Counted from the first letter of the stretch, positions 1 to 10,500 are shown. The stretch: DNA of 64,000 bases from Bacteroidota bacterium (GCA_024280295.1 JAJRQK010000026.1:1-64000), one strand, 5' to 3'. Notes: generated by a model from the letters alone, not told the origin. Program-made: numbers and translations.

Positions 1-86
1 AATGTCGTAATTCTGTTTCTTTAATCAAACCACAACTATGGAAGAAATACCCATTGTTGGGCTTACAATGTCGTAATTCTGTTTCT
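1..86. CRISPR. End of a CRISPR array (one full repeat, one spacer, one truncated repeat)
   Basis: Positions 1-20 recur exactly at 67-86, a period of 66 nt. Taking 1-36 as the repeat leaves a 30 nt spacer (37-66), the 36+30 geometry typical of type II-C arrays. On the minus strand the repeat begins GTTGTGGTTTGATTAAAG, which from memory resembles type II-C repeats of flavobacteria. The second copy loses similarity after 20 nt (87-102), as terminal repeats often do. The rest of the array and any cas genes would lie left of the window. With only one full repeat visible, the repeat's left boundary and the transcription direction are not settled; the 67-86 copy could instead be part of a tracrRNA anti-repeat, although the exact 30 nt spacing argues for a terminal repeat. 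Confidence 0.7.
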
Positions 87-186
87 GTCTAAGTGCTATT
101 TCAAAATGGAAACTAAACTAAAGACCTTATTAATGTTCATTTATTTGCTTCAAATCCTCCACTAAAAAGTTTGAACTAAGACCCCT

Positions 187-246
187 CGGGGTCACTAAAG
201 CGGACAATTGGTCAGATTTGATCAATTGTCCGCTTTGGTGACCCCG
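187..246. repeat. 24 bp imperfect inverted repeat (23/24) with 12 nt loop
   Basis: The arms 187-210 and 223-246 are reverse complements with a single mismatch; the loop is 211-222. The core reads AAAGCGGACAATTG on one side and its complement on the other. No T-run follows on either strand, so it is not an ordinary intrinsic terminator. The right arm runs into a copy of the neighbouring tRNA 3' end (238-254), which suggests an integration or recombination site remnant rather than a transcription signal. It could also be the terminator or regulatory hairpin of a short RNA. Confidence 0.7.
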
Positions 247-254
247 TCAAGATT
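238..254 (-). repeat. 17 bp copy of the tRNA-Arg 3' end (att-like direct repeat)
   Basis: GTGACCCCGTCAAGATT at 238-254 is repeated exactly at 362-378, where it covers the acceptor 3' strand and part of the T-arm of tRNA-Arg plus one flanking base. The similarity stops on both sides, so 238-254 is a fragment, not a second tRNA. Integrases that use tRNA 3' ends leave exactly such duplications. Only 107 bp separate the copies, so if an element was ever present it has been lost or the copy is a degenerate attachment site. Confidence 0.6.
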
Positions 255-331
255 ATCTTCATTTCATTTCGATGAACATCAAACTTCCACTGGAAGTTCA
301 ATGTTTCAAACAAGTTTGAAGGTCGGGAAAC

Positions 332-361
332 AAAAAAAGCTTCCCTTCTGGAAAGCTTTTT
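332..361 (-). terminator. Intrinsic terminator downstream of tRNA-Arg
   Basis: On the minus strand an AAAAAGCTTTCC / GGAAGCTTTTT stem with one bulged base and a 5 nt loop is followed by a run of T. It starts just past the tRNA 3' end, so it most simply terminates the tRNA transcript. Confidence 0.65.
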
Positions 362-362
362 G

Positions 363-436
363 TGACCCCGTCAAGATTCAAACTTGAAACCTCTACAGCC
401 GTAATGTAGTGCTCTATTCAGTTGAGCTACGGGGCC
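363..436 (-). tRNA. tRNA-Arg (anticodon ACG)
   Basis: The minus strand folds as a 74 nt cloverleaf: acceptor GGCCCCG pairs with CGGGGTC (one G-T pair), a D-arm GCTC/GAGC, anticodon stem CTACA/TGTAG with loop TTACGGC giving anticodon ACG, and T-arm TCAAG/CTTGA with loop TTTGAAT. The discriminator is A and CCA is not encoded. ACG is the arginine anticodon that is modified to ICG by TadA to read CGN codons. It lies downstream of clpS on the same strand. A fragment of its 3' end is duplicated at 238-254. Confidence 0.93.
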
Positions 437-511
437 TTTTTGCATTATTTATTACAAATGCGAGTGCAAATATAATGCGTTTTTTTTGTTCAGCAATGTC
501 TTTGCTTAGAA

Positions 512-799
512 TTATCTAATTTCTGCGGTGAGTCCTCTCTTCAGTAATGCTGTGCACATTGGTTCTAAGGTTTCCCAGTCACCATGTTTCACTTGGCATT
601 TACCCTTGTAATGAATCAAGTACGTACATTGTTCCGCTTGAACAGGTTCGTGTTTGCATACTTTTATCAACGAATTAATAACATGATCAAAAGAATTCAC
701 ATCATCGTTATAGATGATCAAGTCTTTCTTATCCAATAACTCATCAATCGTTAACACATCATCAAACTCCTCTACTTCTGGGTTATTCATTTTCATCAT
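512..799 (-). CDS. clpS: ATP-dependent Clp protease adaptor ClpS
   Basis: This 95-residue protein fits the ClpS family throughout: LIIYNDDVNSFDHV forms the first strand and helix with the conserved N-D/V-N-S/T pattern of the N-degron pocket, followed by C-x9-Y-L-I-H-x-K-G-K-C and a C-terminal LLKRGLTAEI strand. ClpS docks on the ClpA/ClpC N-domain and delivers N-end-rule substrates to ClpP. The gene starts 8 nt after the 2231-residue protein ends, so it is probably the last protein gene of the run that begins at 16304. Several in-frame ATGs (799, 796, 790) are possible starts. From memory clpS and prmA are neighbours in flavobacteria; here two very large genes lie between them. Confidence 0.93.
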   Translation of the reverse strand: MMKMNNPEVEEFDDVLTIDELLDKKDLIIYNDDVNSFDHVINSLIKVCKHEPVQAEQCTYLIHYKGKCQVKHGDWETLEPMCTALLKRGLTAEIR

Positions 800-807
800 A
801 TTATTGT

Positions 808-3800
808 TTAATTTTCATTTATAGCTTCCAAAACAATGGATTCCAAACCAATCATTTTTACTTGATTCTGTACCGCTGATATCTCGCTCGGTTCAATTCC
901 TTCGATAATTAACAGTAAACCTTCTCCTTTCTTTGTAAACTCTTTACTATATGGAAGTCTCAATATTAAGTCAACCAAATCTCCTGGAACTCTCGTTGTT
1001 GGAATATTTATGTGGATACTCTGTTTACTTAACTCGATTGCCAATTCATCATTAGAGAGATAAACAGTATCAATGTCCTCTTCAAATTTGTACAAGCGTG
1101 GCAACATATCTGTGTTATCATAAATAACGGATTTCACCTTTCCATTTTTCGCATCGAAGTAAAAATTACCTTCAGTATTGTATCGATTTAGAATATCACG
1201 AGGGAAAGAAGTAAATGTTTGTTTCGTGACTACCTGCACTTTCAGTTGCTCCGTTGGAGCAGTAATTATTGGAGCCTCAACCGTACTAGTGACAACTGTA
1301 TCTGTCCTAATAACATCATTCTGTGTTTCCACAAAAACAACTGGCTCAGAGACATCAATATTCGATTGGAGTATTGAAGGCCCCAGTTTTTCCAGTAGGC
1401 TGTTCGCTTCATAGACCCTAATTCTAACTCCTTCATAGTACGCAACAATAAACGCATCGGTGATTCCACTTTCGTAGGCTTTGATCTTTCTTGATTTACA
1501 ATCACTTGCTGAATCAAACATCCCTGTTGAATAACGAATTAAGCCATTTGGCAATCTAATTGTTAAGATTTCAGGAAGATAATTCAATCGCTTATCAGTT
1601 ACTACTCGATTGAAAACACCAATTTGAACTGTATAGAACAAACCTTTTTTTAATTCAATCGGATCTGCAGAAACTGCGCCCGGGGCTTGATTGTAAGTAT
1701 ATTCCGGCACTTCTTTGATCTCATTTATCAATGGTATTCCAAGATGATCAGCAGTCTTTTCAGCAACTTCCATCATCAATTCATTTGTTCCTTTAGGAAT
1801 ACATGTGCCTGCGGCTTCTCGTCTTCTAGCTTCTCCAAAAGAAATTCGTTCACCATCACAATAAGCAACAACAAATGCATCGCGGTATCCAAGTTGACGA
1901 ATCTGTTGTCGTGCATCAACCACTGCTGTACTATTATTAAAGAATCCTGCCATGTAACGCGTAATTCCAGTATTTCCAATTTTCTCCCCTGATACAGGAT
2001 TAAATTCTTTGAATAAATCTTGTGGAATAGCTCTAGCAAATGCCCCGATTTGGACACGATACGTCAATCCTGAAGGACTTTCTACTCCTACAGGAATCGG
2101 ATTTTCTTCAGAATAAATACTTGGTATTGCCTCGTTAATTGCTAATCCAGAAGAAGGCATTTGAATGATTGACAGAGCAACTGTTGCAACTTTAATCGGT
2201 TGAACGCCCCTTGCTAACAAGTTTTGAATTTTCATTGCTTCTTCCTGATTTGCTGGTAAAAGTTTGTCTGCAACCGCAGATTGCGTTGTAAGATCGGTAT
2301 TAATTCGTTCTAATTCAACTTCCATCGACTTGATTCTCTCAATTCTAAGCGCAATTTCAGATTGTCGATCTTCAGCTGTAAGTTGAGAATTATTGCTATT
2401 TATTATTCCAACCAATGCTGCTCTCTCTATGGACAAACTCTCTTCTAGTTCCCTTACTAGATTTTCAAGTTCCAATGCTTTTATACCTTCCACACGGTAA
2501 ACTGCATATTCTTCTGAAGCTGCTATTTCACGCTCCTCATTGAAAGATACTGTTTGCTGAAGTCCTGTACTCGCAATGATTGACAATGATTCTTTAACTG
2601 GATAGTCAACTAATTGTTTAGTAACTTCTTTCAATTGCTGCTCGGCACGATCACGGAATAACACCAAAACTTCTCTCTTCTCCTCTAACTCAGAAATTTC
2701 TTTTCGTTTTGCCTCTTTTATTTGCTCGTCAATTTGGAAGATTTGAATATCATAATTACCTATTTCAATCGTATAACGTCGTTTTCTTTCCAGAAGATCA
2801 CTTTTTGATGAAATGGTAATTCCTTCTTTTGCTTCAAAATCGCTAAGTTCTTTAGTATGAATAACATCTTCAAGTGATTCCACCAATGCATTTTGACGCG
2901 TTTCTGCTTGTTCTAAAAGAAACTGACGCTCTTGTGGAGATTTAGCATCCGAGGCATCTTCAATAATTTGATCAATCGCTTTACGTTCAAGAACACTAGC
3001 ATCGATTGCACTCGCAATGACTGGCGACTCTCTTGTTATCCCTTCATTTTTAAGCAGAGAATTCGTTAATTGATCCTGGTTCTTTTGCCCTACAATAATG
3101 GATGCGGTTTTAAGTTCGTTTCCACGTTCAACTTGCGCAGTTTCAACTCCCTCTAGTGATTCATTTAACGATCTTTTCTCAGCTGTACTCAATTCAGTAT
3201 TAGTTAATTGCTTAACAATTACCAACCGCTCATTTTCGAGTTGATTCAACGTTGGATCATCCTGTTGAGATGTTGTTGCAATTACTTCTGTTTCAAATTC
3301 ATCAAGAGAAATACTTATCATTCCTCGTTTTTTCCGAACGGTTTTCAATTCCTCCTCAACCCATTGCGCCTGTTCATTCAATTCTTTAGAAGGATTCTCT
3401 AATTGACGAGTTTGCAATAACAATAATTCAGATACAAGATCATTTTCATATTTCTCAAGGAGCTGATCTTGCGTTTTAAGGTCTTCTTTTGTTAAATAGG
3501 TATTCTCAATCGCAGAGGCATCACTTACAAGTAAGTTAGATCGTATTTCGCTGATAAATTCCTGTTTATCGGGCTGAGAAGCGACTACTTCGCTACCAAT
3601 TCTTGCGACATCCTCTCGTTTCTTACTCTCGCTGAGTTCATTTTCGAGGATCATCCATTCCAAGTCAACTTCGATCGAATAATTCCGATTTAAAGCTTTC
3701 TGCTTCTTTTCTAGTTCTTTCTCCAGCTCTTTTTGAAGTTCAATTTCTCGATCAGCAATTGCATCATTGTTTTGTGGTGTTTCTTGAAGAAGAATTCCCA

Positions 3801-6800
3801 TTTCAATAGAATATCTCTTATCGACACTACTGACTATTTTTGTATAATCATCACCCTTTTTTATATCCTCAAATGCTTGATTTCGTTGTGCCGCAATAGC
3901 GTCATTCTGCTCTTCGACTAATTCTTGTATAGCTTTAAGTTCTGCTTGAGTTTTGGGATCGTTAGGGTTTGAATTGGTTTTATCTTGTATCGCTGACTCT
4001 TCCTCCTTGATGCGATCCAGAAGTTCACGTTCCAATTCCCAAATTCCTATACTAATTTCTCCTACGGACTTCCCAGATTGACGTAAATCATTCACTGCCT
4101 CATCATGCGTCCCTACAATAGTTGATCTTAAATCAGTTTTGATCTCTTCAACATCTACGATTGAGGAAACATTCGTTAATGCGTTTATTTCTTGCGCCCT
4201 TTCATCAATTATACTTTCAGTGATTGTAGCAATTTCTTCAAGTGTATTTTTTCGTTGAATTAACGTAGGGTCATTCTGGTTTGCCACAATCTGTTCATCG
4301 ACATCGTTTATTGCTGTTCGTGTAGTTGTTAGCAACTCAACTTCTGTCGATTGCTGCTGAGTTAAACGATCAAGTTGACTCAATTCATCATTCGACGCTA
4401 TTTCTTCCATGCGAGATTGATACCCAGGATTGATTTGCTCAATCACCTCTGTCTTCGATACCGAAACAAAAGTAGAAACACTGTTCAACTCCTTTAGACG
4501 AGAATTAATCCCTGCAATACTTTGATCATTATCTGATTTAACTGATTCCAAAATCTCTAATTCAGCTAGTAAGTCATTATTTGTAGGATCACTTTCAAGT
4601 TGAGAGCGAACTTCAGTTAAACGGTCATTAATAATTTCACCGAGATTAGTTGCTTTAATTTGCAATTGGTCTAACTGCTCTTCTTCCGTTAAACTTGTAT
4701 TCGCCTTGATTATTCGAGCCTCAGTTTGATAACCTGGCATAAGATTATCGAGGACATCATCTTTTGATAGAGCAACTGGTGGATTTCCTGTATTGATTTC
4801 ATCTACACGATCTCTGAAACCTTCATTTTCAGTTTCCAATTTCGTTCGGTATTGAACCAATGCCATTTGCTCTTCTAGTAAATCCATATTCTCTGGATCT
4901 GCTTCCAGTTTCGTCTGAAGAACTTGAATTTCATTGGTTGAGTTATCAATAGTTGACTGGTTGTTGTCAATTAACCGATCTAATTTTCCCGATTCGGTCT
5001 GATTATTGTCAGCAATGATTTCTGAAACGGACTCAGTGTGAGATGCTTCAAGTTGGCTTTGTATTGATTCCTGTGTTGGATTCAGCGTTGGATCAGTGGA
5101 TGCAATTTCTGGATAATCATTCTCCAGTGCCTCGATCTCATTCTCAATTTGCTTATCCGTTGATTCATTCTCAAGATCGTTAGCTGCACGCACCGCTGCT
5201 TCAACATCTTCTATTGAAACGACAGCGACAAGAGATCCTGTAATCGATTCTTGTAAAACATCTATGTTTTCATCAATGACATTTGCTTTACGATCAATTG
5301 TTGCGATATCTGATTTATTGAACTTTTCATCCTCTAAAGTAACTGAAAGCTCTTCTTCTTTTGATGCAATTTCATCCTCCAATTCTCTACGCTGTTTCTT
5401 CTTTGCTCCAGGTAATTGGCCATTAAGGAGAGCTATATCTGCTTCGAGTTGACTTATTTTTGCAGTATTCTGTGTATTGTGATCCCTTAAATCACCTTGT
5501 CTTTTCCGTAGATCGATGCTTTCATCAATCATATCAGTGATCATACCCTTAGGTGAGGAATTTCTAATCCCAAAAATTTCACTCTGTTTAATTGCGAGTA
5601 AATCCCATGCTGTCTCTTCATCTCCAGATTTAATTGCTTGATCAAACTCTTTCCCCAAATCAGCAATTTCAGTACCACCTTTGGAATCTCCAAACTCTGA
5701 TTGAATTGTCGCCTTTAGTTTATTTAACCCCGCAATTTGATCTGTCAATGCGCTAATTTCAGAGCCGATTTTTTTCGCTTCTTTGAGGTATTCATATTTT
5801 TCAACTGGATCTTCTGAATCAGCAGCCCGTCTGATTAGCTCTTGTTGTGCAGTTACAAGTCCATTTAAATCCAATGACGCATTAATAATGTTCTGATCGA
5901 TTCCATCAGACATCTTTTTTACATTCGCATTTTGATCTCTTTCCGCAATTGCAAGTTCATTTAGTTGATTTTGAACTTCATGAGGACTCATTCCATCAAA
6001 ACCAAGATCTGCTAAAATTTCATCCCGTTTACGAGCTAAATCAAAAGCTGCCAGAATTGCTGGATCAAAGGTGTCGACATTTATATTAAGTTCAGCTTTC
6101 TTTCTTAGAATTGGGCCGATTAACTCTGATCCTCCTTCAATTCTTTCATCAAAGAGGTTGACAATTTTAACTCGCTCTCCTTCTGGAGTTTCAATATGAA
6201 TAATTTTCTGTTTGAGCGGACGGAATTCATCCAAGAATGGGAGTTCAAGATCGATTTCAGTGACCTCATCCATTCCTGCAATTTTAATTCTGTAGGTATA
6301 TTTACCTCCTTGTGGGAATACATGTGAATATTTGCCCGTCGCATTTGACTTGATTGTACCAATTTCATTCCCAGTTGCTCCCGCAATCACAGTAACGATC
6401 ATTTCCTTATTCTGTGGGTTAATTTCAGAAAGAAAATCGCCCATAATGATCACTTCTTGGATCGGGATTCGTGCAACTCGAACTCTATACACATGTAACT
6501 TACCTTCTTCGCTTTGACGTGCAGAGGCAAAATAGGCATTTTGGTACGCTGAATCAACTACATAAAAAAGGTCATCATCAGGAGAGCAAATTGCAAAATC
6601 GACATTTTCTGTACGCATAAATGCATTAGCGACAGGATCAAATCGTGCCATGAACACATCATAACCTCCCATTGAATTGTGTCCCTTCGAACTAAAATAG
6701 AGGTACTGTCCTGAGGGATGCAAATACGGGAAGTTATCATCGTATGGAGTATTCACTTCACCTGGCAAACTATAAGGAGCACCCCAACTTCCATTAGGTA

Positions 6801-7503
6801 ATTTTTTGCGGACATAGATATCGAGTCCAGTAGTGCCTTTTTCACCGTAACTTGAATAGTAGACCGAAGTGGCATTTTTAGGAAAATGAACAATAGGTAC
6901 ATGCCCCATCTTCTTATCCATTTTACTTTGAAAACGTTCTGTGACAAGAATTTTCCCTCCAATGCTTTCCATATCATGGTACAAGCGGAAGAATTTACTT
7001 TCATCAATCTGTTTTTTCTCAGAAACTATTATATCGGTGAAGGTTGATAGGAGTCGTTTTCCATTATCACACATCGCAATTTCACGGTCAACATCAAAAC
7101 TCTTATCCTTTGGAGAGCGCTTGCTTTTGTATGCCTTATACATTTTCTTTGCTTCCTTGAATTGATAATTCAAATGAAGTGCCCTACCTCTAAAATAGTA
7201 CGCTCTAGGATCTGCTGATTTACTTGTTATGGCATAAGAAAGATACCGTAACGCATCCTTCTTCTTGTCATCGGCATTGAAAATTAAACATGTGCCGTAT
7301 CGATAATTATAGTCGAAATCTTGCGGATTGAGTGAAATTAAGCGCAAATACAGTGACGTAGCCTCAACGTATTGCTCTTCATCGAACAGTTTGTTGGCTT
7401 TTTCCTTGATATCCTCCTCTGTATCTTGAGCATGCAAAGATGCGGCAAGAAAGAAGACAGCTAGGACAGCTACTATTTGTTTTAACAATTTCACATTAAA
7501 CAT
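808..7503 (-). CDS. Giant exported protein: TPR, PD40, CRD-like fold, long coiled coil, SPOR-like repeats
   Basis: 2231 residues with a signal peptide ending LAASLHAQ (about 1-26). Visible order: TPR-like helices (about 28-130); two PD40/WD40-like motifs (about 210-230, and 260-284 with LHPSGQYLYFSSKG...GGYDVFMA); a carboxypeptidase-regulatory-like beta domain (about 358-418); then about 1300 residues of Glu/Lys/Gln-rich heptad-like sequence (about 470-1790); then two clear SPOR-like domains (about 1808-1892 starting TYRVQIGAFARA, and 1953-2034 starting FYTVQIGVFNR) and a degenerate third (about 2084-2150). SPOR domains bind peptidoglycan stripped of peptides. The TPR-PD40-CRD order is that of PorE, a T9SS-associated OmpA-type protein, but no OmpA_C domain is seen. 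A role as a periplasmic scaffold tied to peptidoglycan is inference. It sits between the 1538-residue gene and clpS. Confidence 0.8.
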   Translation of the reverse strand: MFNVKLLKQIVAVLAVFFLAASLHAQDTEEDIKEKANKLFDEEQYVEATSLYLRLISLNPQDFDYNYRYGTCLIFNADDKKKDALRYLSYAITSKSADPRAYYFRGRALHLNYQFKEAKKMYKAYKSKRSPKDKSFDVDREIAMCDNGKRLLSTFTDIIVSEKKQIDESKFFRLYHDMESIGGKILVTERFQSKMDKKMGHVPIVHFPKNATSVYYSSYGEKGTTGLDIYVRKKLPNGSWGAPYSLPGEVNTPYDDNFPYLHPSGQYLYFSSKGHNSMGGYDVFMARFDPVANAFMRTENVDFAICSPDDDLFYVVDSAYQNAYFASARQSEEGKLHVYRVRVARIPIQEVIIMGDFLSEINPQNKEMIVTVIAGATGNEIGTIKSNATGKYSHVFPQGGKYTYRIKIAGMDEVTEIDLELPFLDEFRPLKQKIIHIETPEGERVKIVNLFDERIEGGSELIGPILRKKAELNINVDTFDPAILAAFDLARKRDEILADLGFDGMSPHEVQNQLNELAIAERDQNANVKKMSDGIDQNIINASLDLNGLVTAQQELIRRAADSEDPVEKYEYLKEAKKIGSEISALTDQIAGLNKLKATIQSEFGDSKGGTEIADLGKEFDQAIKSGDEETAWDLLAIKQSEIFGIRNSSPKGMITDMIDESIDLRKRQGDLRDHNTQNTAKISQLEADIALLNGQLPGAKKKQRRELEDEIASKEEELSVTLEDEKFNKSDIATIDRKANVIDENIDVLQESITGSLVAVVSIEDVEAAVRAANDLENESTDKQIENEIEALENDYPEIASTDPTLNPTQESIQSQLEASHTESVSEIIADNNQTESGKLDRLIDNNQSTIDNSTNEIQVLQTKLEADPENMDLLEEQMALVQYRTKLETENEGFRDRVDEINTGNPPVALSKDDVLDNLMPGYQTEARIIKANTSLTEEEQLDQLQIKATNLGEIINDRLTEVRSQLESDPTNNDLLAELEILESVKSDNDQSIAGINSRLKELNSVSTFVSVSKTEVIEQINPGYQSRMEEIASNDELSQLDRLTQQQSTEVELLTTTRTAINDVDEQIVANQNDPTLIQRKNTLEEIATITESIIDERAQEINALTNVSSIVDVEEIKTDLRSTIVGTHDEAVNDLRQSGKSVGEISIGIWELERELLDRIKEEESAIQDKTNSNPNDPKTQAELKAIQELVEEQNDAIAAQRNQAFEDIKKGDDYTKIVSSVDKRYSIEMGILLQETPQNNDAIADREIELQKELEKELEKKQKALNRNYSIEVDLEWMILENELSESKKREDVARIGSEVVASQPDKQEFISEIRSNLLVSDASAIENTYLTKEDLKTQDQLLEKYENDLVSELLLLQTRQLENPSKELNEQAQWVEEELKTVRKKRGMISISLDEFETEVIATTSQQDDPTLNQLENERLVIVKQLTNTELSTAEKRSLNESLEGVETAQVERGNELKTASIIVGQKNQDQLTNSLLKNEGITRESPVIASAIDASVLERKAIDQIIEDASDAKSPQERQFLLEQAETRQNALVESLEDVIHTKELSDFEAKEGITISSKSDLLERKRRYTIEIGNYDIQIFQIDEQIKEAKRKEISELEEKREVLVLFRDRAEQQLKEVTKQLVDYPVKESLSIIASTGLQQTVSFNEEREIAASEEYAVYRVEGIKALELENLVRELEESLSIERAALVGIINSNNSQLTAEDRQSEIALRIERIKSMEVELERINTDLTTQSAVADKLLPANQEEAMKIQNLLARGVQPIKVATVALSIIQMPSSGLAINEAIPSIYSEENPIPVGVESPSGLTYRVQIGAFARAIPQDLFKEFNPVSGEKIGNTGITRYMAGFFNNSTAVVDARQQIRQLGYRDAFVVAYCDGERISFGEARRREAAGTCIPKGTNELMMEVAEKTADHLGIPLINEIKEVPEYTYNQAPGAVSADPIELKKGLFYTVQIGVFNRVVTDKRLNYLPEILTIRLPNGLIRYSTGMFDSASDCKSRKIKAYESGITDAFIVAYYEGVRIRVYEANSLLEKLGPSILQSNIDVSEPVVFVETQNDVIRTDTVVTSTVEAPIITAPTEQLKVQVVTKQTFTSFPRDILNRYNTEGNFYFDAKNGKVKSVIYDNTDMLPRLYKFEEDIDTVYLSNDELAIELSKQSIHINIPTTRVPGDLVDLILRLPYSKEFTKKGEGLLLIIEGIEPSEISAVQNQVKMIGLESIVLEAINEN

Positions 7504-7596
7504 CGCTGATCACACGATGTTACTAGTTTCTAATACGCCTTGAACATGAAAAGGTTCAATTCAATTGACTAACAATTCATTATCTCAAAACACCTC

Positions 7597-10500
7597 TTAT
7601 TCGTAGAGACGCATAAATTTAGCGAGAAATGCGCTATTAGTTGTCATTTCGTATTTGAAGTTTTTCTTTTTACGTTTATCTTCTTTGATAGCATTCACCG
7701 CTTCACTCAACTCAGAATCGCCCGATTTGATTCTTAGAACACCATCTTTCTGCTTCATTTGATAGTTAAAGAAATAATCTCTACCCCCTGGAATATCGAT
7801 AAAAATAGTAAACATATCATTATTCATTTTCCCCTTTATGCCTGCGTATGTCTGCTGAAAAAACGCTTTCATTGGGACATACTTCATTACTGGTCTACCA
7901 TAAATACTAACCAGAACCGCTGATTCAACATCTGTAATTAAACCACTCGTTTGAAGACGGCTACTTTCATAAGAACTCAATCGAAGTCCAGTAATAGTCA
8001 TTGTTTTTTCCAATCCATCTGGCAGTTTTTTCACCTTCCCTTCCTGTACATACTCCTCGACAAATTTATCGGCAGCTTTTAAGCCATCCCATTCTACAAT
8101 TGCTTGCTCCAAAGTATTAGAGTTGAAATCAGACGGTTGCAGTCCTTCAATCTCATTAATTCTATCAGCAACATCTTGCATAACACCTTTATCCACTGGC
8201 ATATCAAAACGTGCTGTTAGATTCATAGTTGTTTTTCCAGTTGATTGATTGTAGTTGACAATTCCTACCGCATCAACAATAGCATCGCCATAATTCATTC
8301 CGAGATTGATAATTCCATCACCATTCATTGAACAGCTCTCTGTATGTAAGGCAATGTAGTTTCCTTTCTCGTCTCTATTAATAAGTTTATCACGTGATGC
8401 AATTTGAAATTCCTTTGTTCCAGCATCGTATTGAAGGTACCCACTTGATGTCATCACGATAGGATCACCTGGGTCAACTAAAGATGATAAGAATGTTGGA
8501 TATAGCGCAACGCTATCAGTGTTCGGTGAATCTCTCCAAACAATTCCAGCGGAGATTGCGCCACCATCAAGATCTTTCATTTCAGGAACTACAGGAATCT
8601 GAATATTCTTAGGGTCAATTTCGGATCTAAATGCCATCCAGTTCCTATCAAATTTTGAGCAACTATGATTAATTCTCGTTGCTCCAGAAAACGCAATTAG
8701 AGGATTATCCGCATGAATAGAAACGTCGCCATAGAAATCAAATTCCCTACTCAATTTAAAGTCTTCATCAATTGCAATTTTCCCAGATGCTCTTGTCTGA
8801 AAGGCAGTATCAAGTCCAATATTATTCATTGCCACATAGGTTACATTGCTATCAACATCGTAGTAAGGATACTGACCTGAGGCTTCGTAATCTCTTTTTG
8901 CTTTAATTTGTACTGTTGCTTTTTCGAAGCTATGGTATTTCGTGATATAGTTAGCTACGATTGATGCGTTTTGAAGTTCATCCATCTTCGCACGCTTTCT
9001 TATAGTCACTAGCATACTATCAGGGTAAATTCTAGCATCTGCCACATCGATGTATTCCACTTTAGAACAATAAATTATTTTTTTTCTACCATCAAACCTT
9101 GCACGTGGTGCTCGGAAATTCAACGAATCCTGATTTTTATGCGTTGAGAAGAAATTAGACCCAACCAAATCTACACCTACATCAATGTTTATGTCAGCGG
9201 CTCCACTTTTTTCCATTTCAATTGAAATTTCATCCATCAACCATTTAAATACATCCATCTTTGCCATGTACTGATTTACAGGAAACTCAACTTTTCGTTC
9301 GCCATCATTTGAATTAAACACACCAATTCGATCCTTGAATGAAACATTAGCCTTCACATTATCAGTAGTAAATACAAGTGCATCCTCCTCAGTGTCATCA
9401 CCCTCATTTTTTAAACGGAATGAAGAAGTATCTGCCAAAACATCGTATCGTTTAAATCCAAAATCCTTCGAGATTAAGTTTGAGTTTTTGAAAGTCATCA
9501 GACCAAATCCACGCATTCCATTTGGTCGAATTGTGACTGTTCCTCTCAACTTTGCTTCATCACTGAACATTAAAATGTCATTTTGTGGAGTTGATTCCGC
9601 TCGAAGAATATTCAAATCTGGAATGTAGGTGATATAGGCACGAGCAGATGATGCATCAGGGAATTCAACCCCTGTATCAACTGGACGATTTACGAATTCA
9701 GCAAAACCTACCGTTGAATCCGGTAAAAAACTGAGTGCTTTTGAAACTGAAGTAGAGGCCATAAAGTTAATCGTACCACTACCTTGCAAACCGTTGTTTG
9801 ACAATACGATTTTATTTTTGTACTTGGCATCGGTTCCATAGAAAGTATAACCATTATCAGGTGCAGTAGTTGCAAACCCAAAAGAATAATCCTGCATTAT
9901 TTTCAGAGGCTCCTTTATGTTTGGGAAAATTCCAGCGGAAACAAGTTCTCCTTCTAGTCTCAATGCACTTTCCTTGAAAGAATTCAGACTATCCATCTCA
10001 AATGGTGCTACCGTATAATAAAATCGAGTACTATCATAAGCTCCTCGATATATGTCTTGCGAATTGTAGAATATTTTCGTGCTATTTATAGAATTCAATT
10101 TAGGGTAATCACCATTCTTTGTGTCAACACCTGATCTGTTTTTTGGATCATCAATTAGAATTTCACCAGTTACTCCTCTCAAAATACTTGCCATTGGAAT
10201 CCCTCTTGTTCCGTGTGCTTTATCTAAAGGTCTTATTCTAAATAAACTTTCGTTTGTTTTCTGAAGTTTGATTTTGAAGTCTGCGTAAGAAAAGGACGCT
10301 AATTCAGCATTCGTCTCTAACTTACCTGCATTTGTCCATCCACTATAAATAAAATCCCTATTCTCCTTAATTTTCACAAGCCCATCAGTGGGGAAGATGA
10401 TCGTATTTTTCTTTACCGAAATCAAGACATTATCTACCGCATCTAAGTCGAGTTCCAAAGTAGATAGGCTCATCACTCCGAAATCTTTTTTGAGTGTCAA

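Noticed and set aside
187-246. Intrinsic terminator reading of the 24 bp inverted repeat
   Set aside because: No T-run on either strand and a 12 nt loop; the neighbouring 332-361 hairpin is the real terminator.
238-436. Second tRNA gene at 238-361
   Set aside because: Only the 17 nt 3' fragment matches; T-loop, anticodon and D-arms are absent.
1178-1992. Open frames antisense to the 2231-residue gene
   Set aside because: They are opposite a strong domain-bearing gene and show no domains or promoter of their own. The same applies to other antisense frames inside it.
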